A DNA stretch of 64,000 bases from JBCDBD01 sp039184335 (GTDB lineage: Bacteria > Bacteroidota > Bacteroidia > Flavobacteriales > Flavobacteriaceae). Below, piece by piece: positions 1 through 7,647 of the stretch (the first letter of the stretch is position 1; every line of letters starts with the position of its first letter). A program made the translations under genes and the position numbers. The stretch spans positions 62,001 through 126,000 of the forward strand of contig JBCDBD010000005.1 in the NCBI GenBank assembly GCA_039184335.1, written 5' to 3'. The notes under the pieces are model-generated. The model was not told the origin of the DNA. It saw only the letters and a program-made list of their open reading frames with translations, and did not search any database.

Positions 1-466
1 TCCTTTTTAAACTTGGTAAATACAATGATTTGATCAAATGGCCCAGGACAATGCACGGTTAGTGTTTGCATAGCATCACCCATGGGTTGAGCGCTTATAG
101 GCTACCGCCCTTTTCTTTCTGTTCTTAGATAAGGTGCCTTCAAGATTATCGCCGATAGAAAGGAGGAAATGTCCTCGATCATTAAAATATTCAATAGTGT
201 TTCTGGCAAAAGCATTGTTAGTTCATTGGTTTCTTTGTCACCTTGGTTGTCAAAATGAATCGTAAAAAAGGACCGATATCAATTGATACGGCCCTTTACA
301 ACCAAGCAAAACCCATAAGCCAAAAGACGTCATGGAATGTGCATATATTTTTAGCGTAAATTGCTTTTACATATGCCCAATACCTAAGACACCATTTTTT
401 AAGAAAAATCACATCACAATAAAAAAGGCTGCAAATTTGCAGCCTTTATAAGCGATTCTTTGGTTT
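1..466 (-). other. Left-edge region without an intact gene; possible degraded or overlapping minus-strand coding
   Basis: No complete gene is visible. On the minus strand three protein-like stretches lie in different frames. One, about 48 codons, ends at a TGA at about 79-81. A second opens with ATG at 81-83, overlaps that stop and runs off the left edge in frame; it contains H-C-P-G-P-F-D-Q. Further upstream (about 165-270) another frame reads like protein but is soon interrupted. This could be the frameshifted remains of one gene, or the start of a real gene beyond the edge. I recognise no family. Confidence 0.25.
424..447 (-). terminator. Rho-independent terminator of the DUF4301 operon
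   Basis: A perfect 24-bp palindrome (aaaggctgc, aaattt, gcagccttt) is followed in the minus direction by a T-run. It lies 20 bp after the stop codon of the DUF4301 gene and closes the minus-strand run that begins at the phosphopantetheinyl transferase. Confidence 0.85.
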
Positions 467-2005
467 TTATGCTTGATGGGTAGGTTTCAAAAGGTCGTTA
501 ACGGTTTTCACCGGATTGAAGGTGACCAAGGGCACTTCAACAAAAATCGTATTCCAAAAAGCCATGGCACCATTCCATAGTCCAGGTAATTCCAATGCTT
601 TCAGCTCTCTTCCCTCTTTTGTCTTTTCTGTGATAAAACCTTGTGTATCATCTACAAAGTCTAAGAGATTATACTTCTCACCTTTGTAATCTTTAACCCC
701 ACATACCAAGTCTACAGGATTGAAATGACTCGAGTTTTTCAATATCATGACCTGGGCGTCGTTGGATCTATCAATCTGTGCCGATTCAATTATCTGCAAT
801 GAGATATTTCCGTTTTTATCCTGTATCCAAAATGGCCCACCCCCAGGCTCTCCTTCATTTTTAACCATTCCACAGATACGTATGGGTCGGTGTATCTTAT
901 CTTTCAGCACTGAAATTTGTTCCTTGAGATCCAACCCCCGATAGGCATTGGAAAATCGTACATTCAGTTCACTTTCCAAAAATTCATGGATTTCCCCTAA
1001 TTGATCCGCAGTGATATTTTCATTTTCTAATATAGCTGCAAAAGAAAATGCCCTTGACTGTACCTTCAAAAGTACGCCAGCCAACATCTTCTTGCTGTTT
1101 GACACGGCTTCCAAATTCTTCTCAACAACCACATTATCAATGTTCTTGATAAAAATAATATCCGCATCTTGGTCGTTCAAATTCTCGATCAAGGCCCCGT
1201 GCCCTCCAGGTCTAAAAAGAATGGAACCATCTGCACTGCGAAAGGGGCGGTTTTCCATATCAACGGCCAAGGTATCGGTAGAAGGTTTTTGGTTGGAATA
1301 CGAAACATCAAAAACGGTATCAGTAGTGCTGGCAATAGTGGCACCTATACGATCGTATTCTTGCCGAAACATTTCATTGTGCTGTTCCGATATGGTGAAA
1401 TGGAGGTTGGCCTTTCCATCAGTTTTTGCATACAGTGCAGCCTCCTTAAGATGTTCTTCAAACGGTGTTGCAGCTCCAGAAGCATACTTGTGAAAAGGAA
1501 GCAACCCTTTAGGATAGAACCCAAAGTTTAGGCCTTCAGGTTTCAGCAGTTCCCTCACAAAAAGATATGCTTCTTCGTCCTTTGATTTCGCCTTGCCCTT
1601 GATACGATCTATAATACTGTCGTAAAACGGAAAGTCTGGGCTACTGTCCAAAAATTGTTTCGCCTCAGTATCATCACTTCGATCAATGTATGTTGAAAGG
1701 CTTTCCTTGGAAAAATCATATGATTCCAAAAAATTGAACATGGCCTTGAACATTCGTGAAGCCGCCCCAGAAGCGGGTACAAACTTCAAAAGTTTGAGGT
1801 TTTGGCTATACTTTTCAAAATGTTGGGTCAACCCGTGCTGCTCTTCCTTGGAAAATCGTAATATCCCATTGGAAACCACCGCAGCTTTTTCCAATGTCAC
1901 AAAGGGGATTCCTGCCTTGAACGTTTCGATTTGGCTCAATACTTTAGCTTTGGATATCCCTTTTTTCCCAAGCTGTTCCAAGTCGTTTTCCAGAAAATCA
2001 ATCAT
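467..2005 (-). CDS. DUF4301 family protein
   Basis: A 512-residue protein that matches, by recall, the DUF4301 family common in Bacteroidota; its biochemical role is unknown. It has no signal peptide or membrane segment and should be cytoplasmic. Motifs include P-A-S-G-A-A-S-R-M-F-K near residue 77 and F-R-P-G-G-H-G-A-L-I near residue 265, glycine-rich loops that suggest nucleotide or sugar-phosphate handling (inference only). The ATG overlaps the stop of the upstream NadR-like gene by 4 bp, so the two are probably translated together. A strong terminator follows. Family call is fairly sure; function is open. Confidence 0.75.
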   Translation of the reverse strand: MIDFLENDLEQLGKKGISKAKVLSQIETFKAGIPFVTLEKAAVVSNGILRFSKEEQHGLTQHFEKYSQNLKLLKFVPASGAASRMFKAMFNFLESYDFSKESLSTYIDRSDDTEAKQFLDSSPDFPFYDSIIDRIKGKAKSKDEEAYLFVRELLKPEGLNFGFYPKGLLPFHKYASGAATPFEEHLKEAALYAKTDGKANLHFTISEQHNEMFRQEYDRIGATIASTTDTVFDVSYSNQKPSTDTLAVDMENRPFRSADGSILFRPGGHGALIENLNDQDADIIFIKNIDNVVVEKNLEAVSNSKKMLAGVLLKVQSRAFSFAAILENENITADQLGEIHEFLESELNVRFSNAYRGLDLKEQISVLKDKIHRPIRICGMVKNEGEPGGGPFWIQDKNGNISLQIIESAQIDRSNDAQVMILKNSSHFNPVDLVCGVKDYKGEKYNLLDFVDDTQGFITEKTKEGRELKALELPGLWNGAMAFWNTIFVEVPLVTFNPVKTVNDLLKPTHQA

Positions 2006-2565
2006 GACCGTAGTAGTTTGTCTATGTGTTGGATTGCGGTTTTCAACCGAGTGTTCTTATCTCCCCTTAAAGTAATGAAATTCCGACGACTTTCCTCCAA
2101 GGTTTTTTTAAAATAAGCAAACATTTGTTTCCGCTCATTGGGTTTGTCACGCAGGTCATCTTTCTCCCAAGGAACGTCAATATATGTAAGCAGATAAAGG
2201 TGGTAGTTGTTTTGCAATGCATACTTCTTCAAGAGCGGGTCACTATACCCCAAATAATAAGCTTCAGAATACACCATGGTCTCTAAAAGGTCTGTATCAC
2301 AGATCAGCACATCACGGGCTTCATCGGCATACTCATTTTCCAACTTCATTTGCCCTATCGCAATAGGAAGCAAATCATGTGGTTCGCAGGTCTTCTGCTC
2401 TTTGTCCCATTTGTCTTGAAGGTATTCGCGGGCATACTCAGGCACCCAAACGGTTTGATAGTGTTCGGCCAACTGTTTTGAAAGTGTGGTCTTCCCTGTG
2501 GATTCAGGACCAAAAACTACTACCTTAACAAGGTCTGAGGGCTTTTGTTTAAGCTTTTCTTCCAT
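2002..2565 (-). CDS. NadR-like P-loop kinase (AAA family ATPase)
   Basis: A 187-residue P-loop protein with Walker A G-P-E-S-T-G-K-T-T near the N-terminus, followed by W-V-P-E-Y-A-R-E-Y and an I-C-D-T-D-L-L-E-T motif. These are hallmarks of the ribosylnicotinamide kinase domain of NadR, which phosphorylates nicotinamide riboside to NMN. I chose ATG 2565 because the longer reading adds a stretch unlike the family and lies deep inside pnuC. Even so it overlaps pnuC by 46 bp, so coupled translation is likely. No NMN adenylyltransferase domain is present. The neighbouring thiamine-binding protein leaves open a role with another vitamin. Confidence 0.8.
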   Translation of the reverse strand: MEEKLKQKPSDLVKVVVFGPESTGKTTLSKQLAEHYQTVWVPEYAREYLQDKWDKEQKTCEPHDLLPIAIGQMKLENEYADEARDVLICDTDLLETMVYSEAYYLGYSDPLLKKYALQNNYHLYLLTYIDVPWEKDDLRDKPNERKQMFAYFKKTLEESRRNFITLRGDKNTRLKTAIQHIDKLLRS

Positions 2566-3158
2566 ATAAAATATGCCTGTACTGCCAAGATGGTAAAAAT
2601 AACATATTGAAAAGATAACATGCCCCAACCCCTATAGGCGTAAAGGGGAACGGTAATAAGGTCCGCAATGATCCATAAAGTCCAGTTTTCCAGTTTTTTC
2701 AGTGCCATGTACCACATTGCCGTAAAGAACAGGCCAGAAGTAAAAACATCAATATAATTGGCGGTCAGAACTTCGTAGCCAAAAAAACGGTAGACCCCGT
2801 AATTAAAAGCCACTGTGGCAACAAAAAGGGCGACCCCAATCCATTTTTCGATTGGTGTAGTCCTAGAGATTTTTACGATTCGTTGATCGCCTTTTTTCCT
2901 GGCCCAATTCCACCAACCGTAAATGCTCATGGCTGACCAGTAAAAATTCATCATCATATCTCCCAAAAGGCCATCCCTTAAAAACAAGTAAACTGGAATC
3001 ACAGTAGCTACAAGTCCTACAGGGTATACCCAAATATTCTCTTTCTTGGCAAACCACACACTCAATATTCCCGTAAAAAAGACGATGGCCTCCAATACAA
3101 TAATATAAGTCTCCTTACCACGGTAAGCATTCAAGAAAAAATCAAAAATTTGGTTCAT
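2520..3158 (-). CDS. pnuC: PnuC-family vitamin (nicotinamide riboside or thiamine) transporter
   Basis: A 212-residue inner-membrane protein with about seven hydrophobic segments and the PnuC-type signature W-S-x-x-S-I-Y-G-W-W-N-W near residue 80. PnuC proteins are facilitators that depend on phosphorylation of the substrate inside the cell; a NadR-like kinase is encoded immediately downstream, as expected for nicotinamide riboside. Bacteroidota also have a thiamine-carrying subfamily (PnuT), and the gene upstream is a thiamine-binding protein, so the substrate is ambiguous. ATG 3158 gives the usual N-terminus and a 17-bp overlap with the upstream gene. Confidence 0.82.
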   Translation of the reverse strand: MNQIFDFFLNAYRGKETYIIVLEAIVFFTGILSVWFAKKENIWVYPVGLVATVIPVYLFLRDGLLGDMMMNFYWSAMSIYGWWNWARKKGDQRIVKISRTTPIEKWIGVALFVATVAFNYGVYRFFGYEVLTANYIDVFTSGLFFTAMWYMALKKLENWTLWIIADLITVPLYAYRGWGMLSFQYVIFTILAVQAYFIWKKSLNKSPQTLLR

Positions 3159-3402
3159 AATCGCTTCGGTCAGACTTGACAATTTTCAGGTGGATCAACA
3201 CGCTTTTGAGACTTTCGAAGGTCGTTTTGATCTCTGTCTGTAGCATTTGCATCACAGCATCATAATCCCCATACACTTGGGTACTCAAAGGGTTTTCCAA
3301 TACGGTAAATCCAGAAGCCCGAACATTTTTGATAAAGTTGATAATAGGTGCCTCAAAATCATCTTGAAGAGGGGTCAACGTTAGTTCTACAGAGATTTTC
3401 AT
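3142..3402 (-). CDS. YkoF/MTH1187-type thiamine-binding protein
   Basis: A small cytoplasmic protein of about 86 residues with the beta-alpha-beta layout of the Thiamine_BP (DUF77) family: an opening M-K-I-S-V-E-L-T-L-x-P-L strand, then I-x-x-F-I-K, a T-Q-V-Y-G motif and a long C-terminal helix. Family members bind thiamine or related molecules as dimers. I start it at ATG 3402 because the codons before it are not family-like. It overlaps pnuC by 17 bp and follows the phosphopantetheinyl transferase by 54 bp. The gap upstream is too short for a thiamine riboswitch, and none was seen. Confidence 0.72.
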   Translation of the reverse strand: MKISVELTLTPLQDDFEAPIINFIKNVRASGFTVLENPLSTQVYGDYDAVMQMLQTEIKTTFESLKSVLIHLKIVKSDRSDYEPNF

Positions 3403-3456
3403 AGTCTTGATCATCGATAGCACACAAAGCTACCATAAAGAATCGAAAAATCGCCT

Positions 3457-4092
3457 TTATGAAGCTCTACGTGCAAAAACACAGGTAAAGCCTTCGAACT
3501 CCATAAAGCTGACCTTATATTCCGATTTTTTTCCATCAAATAGAATTTCTGCATAGGTCTTGAAGTCATCAAAGGTAAAATCTTTCACATCAATATGGTG
3601 CAGAAAACTGAGCCCCGGTTGGGCATAAATTTTATACAATGACTCTTTGGCCCCCCATACAATGGTCAATTTACGTATAATCGCCTCTGTATTGGCCAGG
3701 GTTCGATATTCTTCGATCGGCGTGAACTTATGGGCTATTCTCAAAATCTTTTCACGTTGCATTTCAATATCAATACCCACCTCATTGGTACTACTGACAA
3801 TGATGCCTGTAAAATTATGGGAATGTGTAATTGAAATATGGTTGCCGTCTTTTAAATGTGGTTTGCCAAAAGTATCATAATACAGGTCATGGTCAACATA
3901 GCCAGCACATGCCATCAAGTGCCTAACACTTAAAAATGCCCTTCGATGCAGTTCAGATTTCATCCCTAACATTCGACGTTCGCAATGTGACGTCAGCACA
4001 ATGTCTTTGGCGAGTATGTGCTCTTTCTCGGTTACCTTCCAGAGATAAGCAGTGATGGTATCTGAAATTGTTATGGTTTTGTAAAGTGGCAC
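3457..4092 (-). CDS. 4'-phosphopantetheinyl transferase superfamily protein
   Basis: A 211-residue Sfp/AcpS-type enzyme expected to move phosphopantetheine from CoA to an acyl or peptidyl carrier protein. The key motifs are visible: I-S-I-T-H-S near residue 84, V-G-I-D-I-E near 105 (magnesium ligands) and W-G-A-K-E-S-L-Y-K near 148 (catalytic Glu and Lys). The start codon is GTG. No biosynthetic gene cluster lies nearby, so fatty-acid acyl carrier protein is the simplest partner. It heads the minus-strand run and diverges from ahcY across 74 bp. Confidence 0.85.
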   Translation of the reverse strand: MPLYKTITISDTITAYLWKVTEKEHILAKDIVLTSHCERRMLGMKSELHRRAFLSVRHLMACAGYVDHDLYYDTFGKPHLKDGNHISITHSHNFTGIIVSSTNEVGIDIEMQREKILRIAHKFTPIEEYRTLANTEAIIRKLTIVWGAKESLYKIYAQPGLSFLHHIDVKDFTFDDFKTYAEILFDGKKSEYKVSFMEFEGFTCVFARRAS

Positions 4093-4114
4093 GACTAAAA
4101 GTTAAGTGATTTCG

Positions 4115-4122
4115 TATCTTTG
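4115..4122 (+). promoter_or_regulatory. Candidate -7 box for ahcY
   Basis: TATCTTTG matches the Bacteroidota -7 consensus TAnnTTTG, 44 bp before the ahcY start. No clear TTG lies at the usual spacing upstream, so the call rests on the -7 element alone. Confidence 0.5.
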
Positions 4123-4166
4123 CAAGCACTTTAAGCAACATACTGAAAGTAAAAATAAAAAAACAT

Positions 4167-5483
4167 ATGAGCACAAAAACGATTGCCTATGTGCCTTTTA
4201 AGGTAAAAGACATCTCCCTCGCCGACTGGGGACGTAAAGAAATTGAATTGGCCGAAGCAGAAATGCCGGGTTTGATGTCTTTAAGGGAAGAATACAAAAA
4301 CGAACAACCCCTGAAGGGTGCCCGAATTGCGGGTTGCCTACATATGACCATTCAAACGGCAGTATTGATAGAAACATTGGTCGCTCTTGGGGCTGAAGTG
4401 ACTTGGAGTTCATGCAACATTTTTTCTACCCAAGACCATGCTGCAGCTGCAATAGCAGCTGCTGGAATTCCGGTATATGCATGGAAAGGCATGACCGAGG
4501 AAGAATTTGATTGGTGTATTGAACAAACCCTTTTCTTTGGTGAAGACAGGCAGCCCTTAAACATGATTTTGGACGACGGCGGAGACCTCACCAATATGGT
4601 ACTGGACCAATATCCTGAGTTGGCCGCAGAAATCAAAGGACTTTCTGAAGAGACCACCACAGGGGTACACCGCTTGTATGAACGGGTCAAAAATGGTTCC
4701 CTGCCCATGCCCGCCATCAACGTGAACGATTCTGTTACCAAATCAAAATTTGACAACAAATACGGATGCCGTGAAAGTGCCGTAGATGCCATTCGAAGAG
4801 CTACCGATACCATGTTGGCCGGTAAACGTGTCGTTGTGGCTGGTTACGGTGACGTCGGTAAAGGTACGGCAGCTTCCTTTAGGGGAGCAGGTGCCATTGT
4901 AACCGTTACCGAAATTGATCCGATATGTGCCCTACAGGCATCTATGGATGGTTATGAGGTAAAACGTATGGAAACCATTGTTGAAAATGCCGATGTTGTC
5001 ATTACGGCCACAGGAAATAAGGATATCATTCGCGAGGAACATTTTCGTGCCATGAAAGACAAGACCATCGTCTGCAACATTGGGCATTTTGACAATGAAA
5101 TCGATATGGCCTGGCTCAATGGTACTTATGGAGACACCAAGGACGAAATCAAACCCCAAGTGGACAAATATACCATTGAGGGTAAGGATATCATTGTACT
5201 GGCCGAAGGAAGATTGGTCAATCTGGGCTGTGCTACCGGCCACCCTAGTTTTGTCATGAGCAACTCGTTCACCAACCAGACCTTGGCACAGATTGAACTT
5301 TGGAACCATAGCGATAACTATCAAAATGAAGTTTACATGCTACCAAAGCACTTAGATGAAAAAGTGGCGAAATTGCACTTGGCACGTTTAGGAGCCGAAT
5401 TGACCGAGTTGAACAAAGACCAAGCGCAATATATTGGCGTTACTGTCGAAGGTCCTTTCAAACCAGCGTATTATCGATATTAA
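4167..5483 (+). CDS. ahcY: Adenosylhomocysteinase
   Basis: A 438-residue enzyme that hydrolyses S-adenosylhomocysteine to adenosine and homocysteine and so keeps the methyl cycle running. Full length for the family. The NAD-binding loop G-Y-G-D-V-G-K-G is at 226-233, and the substrate region with D-D-G-G-D-L-T near 136-142 and S-V-T-K-S-K-F-D near 189-196 is intact. The C-terminus ends in the typical K-P-x-Y-Y-R-Y. It stands alone, with its own candidate promoter and a strong downstream hairpin shared with the convergent LytTR regulator. Confidence 0.97.
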   Translation: MSTKTIAYVPFKVKDISLADWGRKEIELAEAEMPGLMSLREEYKNEQPLKGARIAGCLHMTIQTAVLIETLVALGAEVTWSSCNIFSTQDHAAAAIAAAGIPVYAWKGMTEEEFDWCIEQTLFFGEDRQPLNMILDDGGDLTNMVLDQYPELAAEIKGLSEETTTGVHRLYERVKNGSLPMPAINVNDSVTKSKFDNKYGCRESAVDAIRRATDTMLAGKRVVVAGYGDVGKGTAASFRGAGAIVTVTEIDPICALQASMDGYEVKRMETIVENADVVITATGNKDIIREEHFRAMKDKTIVCNIGHFDNEIDMAWLNGTYGDTKDEIKPQVDKYTIEGKDIIVLAEGRLVNLGCATGHPSFVMSNSFTNQTLAQIELWNHSDNYQNEVYMLPKHLDEKVAKLHLARLGAELTELNKDQAQYIGVTVEGPFKPAYYRY

Positions 5484-5532
5484 CAGATGCCGCTTCGAAA
5501 TTGTGAACCTTGACATGGGTTCTAGAAATAAG

Positions 5533-5560
5533 AAGACCCTTGCCGTACGGCAAGGGTCTT
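5533..5560. terminator. Bidirectional terminator between ahcY and the LytTR regulator
   Basis: A perfect 28-bp palindrome (arms of about 14 bp, aagacccttgccgt and its complement) lies between two converging genes with short T-rich tracts on either side. It can serve ahcY on the plus strand and the response regulator on the minus strand. Confidence 0.8.
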
Positions 5561-5563
5561 TCT

Positions 5564-6319
5564 TTACATATCAAGCCATCGTTTGAAATTTGTGGTACGT
5601 TCCCTGGAAACAATCACCTGTTCTTCTTCTTTCGGTAATAGTTTCAATAGCAATCGACTATTAAAATAGCTGTGTATTTCGATGACTGCCTTGACCGAGA
5701 CCATAAATTTTCGGTTGACCCTAAAAAACTGGATTGGGTTCAAAATTTCTTCAAGTTGGTCTATCGAATATTCGATAGGGTACGATTGGTTGGCATGGGT
5801 ATATAGATAAATCAATCCTTCATGAGACTTAAAGTAGGCAATATCAGCAACATTAAAGGAGCGGAACTGGTTACCCACTTTGACCATAAACCGATGCTTG
5901 TATTCTTTTCGAAACAATTGCTTGAGGTGCTCAAGATCTTCAACGCCATGTTGTCCATTTCTGGTCACATTCTTCTTGAACTTTTCAAGGGCCTTCTTCA
6001 GGTCTTCCTTGACGATGGGCTTCAATAGATAATCCAATCCATTGTACTTGAAACCCCTTACGGCAAACTCATTATAAGCGGTTGTAAAAATGACCGGAGG
6101 GTGCTCTTCCAGACCATCCAAGATATCAAAGCCGTAACCGTCATTCAACTGTATGTCTAAAAAAATAAGATCTGGTGCCTTATTTTCCAAAAACCAGCGT
6201 GTACTGCTTTCTACAGAATTCAATTGTGCCACAATGGCGATATCAGGGGCTAACACACCCACCATTTTACCCAATCTTTTGGCTGCGAATTCTTCATCTT
6301 CGACTATAATGGCTGTCAT
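5564..6319 (-). CDS. LytTR-family response regulator
   Basis: A 251-residue two-component regulator. The receiver domain (about 1-120) keeps the acidic pair E7/D8, the phospho-acceptor D55 in L-I-F-L-D-I-Q-L, and K105 in L-L-K-P-I-V. The C-terminal part (about 145-250) is a LytTR DNA-binding domain with the F-R-V-N-R-K-F-M-V-S core. The gene abuts the histidine kinase, so they form one unit. LytTR proteins usually bind short direct repeats; the candidate site is the palindrome and repeat between the kinase and the TonB receptor at 7648. Confidence 0.93.
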   Translation of the reverse strand: MTAIIVEDEEFAAKRLGKMVGVLAPDIAIVAQLNSVESSTRWFLENKAPDLIFLDIQLNDGYGFDILDGLEEHPPVIFTTAYNEFAVRGFKYNGLDYLLKPIVKEDLKKALEKFKKNVTRNGQHGVEDLEHLKQLFRKEYKHRFMVKVGNQFRSFNVADIAYFKSHEGLIYLYTHANQSYPIEYSIDQLEEILNPIQFFRVNRKFMVSVKAVIEIHSYFNSRLLLKLLPKEEEQVIVSRERTTNFKRWLDM

Positions 6320-7428
6320 TACGAGATGGCTTTAAGGCTAGTCTTGATCGTATTTTTGCCCAATAGCGGAATGATGATTTCAAAATAATCAGCTTCTTCC
6401 CTTACCAAAACTTGTTTGTTGGTATAAAAGGCATAACGTTCTTTGATGTTCTTTAACCCCAATCGTGTGGTAGCTTCTTTAAGCGTTCTCTTTTGCAAAT
6501 TATTTTTAATGGCCAAGGCATCGCTCTGTATTGAAGAAATGGTAATCTGTAAAGGTCTTTCCTTACTGTATAAATTGTGTTTGAGCGCATTCTCCACCAA
6601 CATTTGTAATGTAAGGGTAGGAATCAAATAGTGCTCAGAATTTACGTTGACATTCAACTCAATGCTTACTGCTTTCTTATGCCGAACATTCATCATAAAA
6701 ATGAACGAATCCAAAAAGTTCAGTTCTTTTTGTAGCGATACCAAATCATGTTCCCTGTTGTCCAAAATATAACGATAGCTACTGGCCAAACGCGACACAA
6801 AATCTGAGGCAAGGTCACGATCTTCATACATCAACGAGGTCAGTGTATTTAAACTATTGAACAAAAAATGGGGACTGATCTGATTCTTCAACGATGTGTA
6901 TTGTGAAGCCAACATGTCTTTCTTCAAATTTTCCAGTTGCTTTTCCAATTTGTCTTGGCGATACATGGAGTAATGGAACATATTGAAAAAAATTACAGTA
7001 AAACCCAATAATACCGCCCTTAAAAAGTCTGTGACAAATTGCACGGGCGGGTCTTCGCAGACGATTCCCATGATTTCCTTAAAGGGAAAAAGAGCCAAAT
7101 AATAGACCAATGCAGATACTGGAACTATGACAGCCATTGTTATGCACACTATCCTTAAGCTGTTCTTTAGATCAAGCCCATAATGCATCTTTTGCCTTTT
7201 TAGCAGATAATCATTGACTTCCCAAGTCAGCATAAAAAGAAAAAAAGCACTGATGTAATAAAAGAGCGATGTAGGGGAGAAGAAACGTTCCCCATCCATA
7301 TTATCACGATCCATGGTCAATTTCACTAAAAAAAAGACCACGTTGACCACCATCCAACGAAACAAAAACTTACGAACATTTTTTTTTAGCACCACGACCT
7401 TACCGGTTTCAACTTTAAAGATACACAA
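6319..7428 (-). CDS. LytS/YehU-type sensor histidine kinase
   Basis: An inner-membrane histidine kinase of the His_kinase (LytS) type. Four hydrophobic segments lie at about 21-36, 52-68, 93-112 and 130-150. The phosphorylated H187 sits in N-Q-I-S-P-H-F-L-F-N-S-L-N, and a short HATPase domain with V-E-N-A-L-K-H-N completes the protein. It has no large periplasmic sensor. The listed start at 7428 is TTG; a GTG at 7392 is equally possible. It is translated with the LytTR regulator and points away from the TonB receptor gene. Confidence 0.9.
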   Translation of the reverse strand: MCIFKVETGKVVVLKKNVRKFLFRWMVVNVVFFLVKLTMDRDNMDGERFFSPTSLFYYISAFFLFMLTWEVNDYLLKRQKMHYGLDLKNSLRIVCITMAVIVPVSALVYYLALFPFKEIMGIVCEDPPVQFVTDFLRAVLLGFTVIFFNMFHYSMYRQDKLEKQLENLKKDMLASQYTSLKNQISPHFLFNSLNTLTSLMYEDRDLASDFVSRLASSYRYILDNREHDLVSLQKELNFLDSFIFMMNVRHKKAVSIELNVNVNSEHYLIPTLTLQMLVENALKHNLYSKERPLQITISSIQSDALAIKNNLQKRTLKEATTRLGLKNIKERYAFYTNKQVLVREEADYFEIIIPLLGKNTIKTSLKAIS

Positions 7429-7463
7429 GTACCTGCAATCGCTATTGTAGGATTGATGCTACT

Positions 7464-7490
7464 GTCAAAATTTTGACTGAATTGTCAAAA
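7464..7490. promoter_or_regulatory. Palindrome plus repeated half-site between kinase and receptor genes
   Basis: A perfect 14-bp palindrome, GTCAAAATTTTGAC, occupies 7464-7477. A further copy of TGTCAAAA lies at 7483-7490, 20 bp from the same element in the palindrome. The intergenic stretch of 219 bp separates the divergent LytS gene and TonB receptor. It could be an operator of the LytTR regulator; this is inference from position and symmetry. Confidence 0.4.
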
Positions 7491-7647
7491 TCACCCCTTC
7501 AACAGTAAAAGTCCATTTTTAAGTTACAAGTCGCAATTAAAGACAACGATTGCCAGATTAAACCGTAATACTGCGATCAGGTCTTTTTCATATGTGTGAC
7601 TTCAAATCTTTGCGACAACTTCGACCAAAATCCTATAAAAAAATAAC

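Noticed and set aside
3403..3456. Possible TPP riboswitch before the thiamine-binding gene
   Set aside because: The gap to the upstream stop is only about 50 bp, too short for the element, and no conserved TPP-box was seen.
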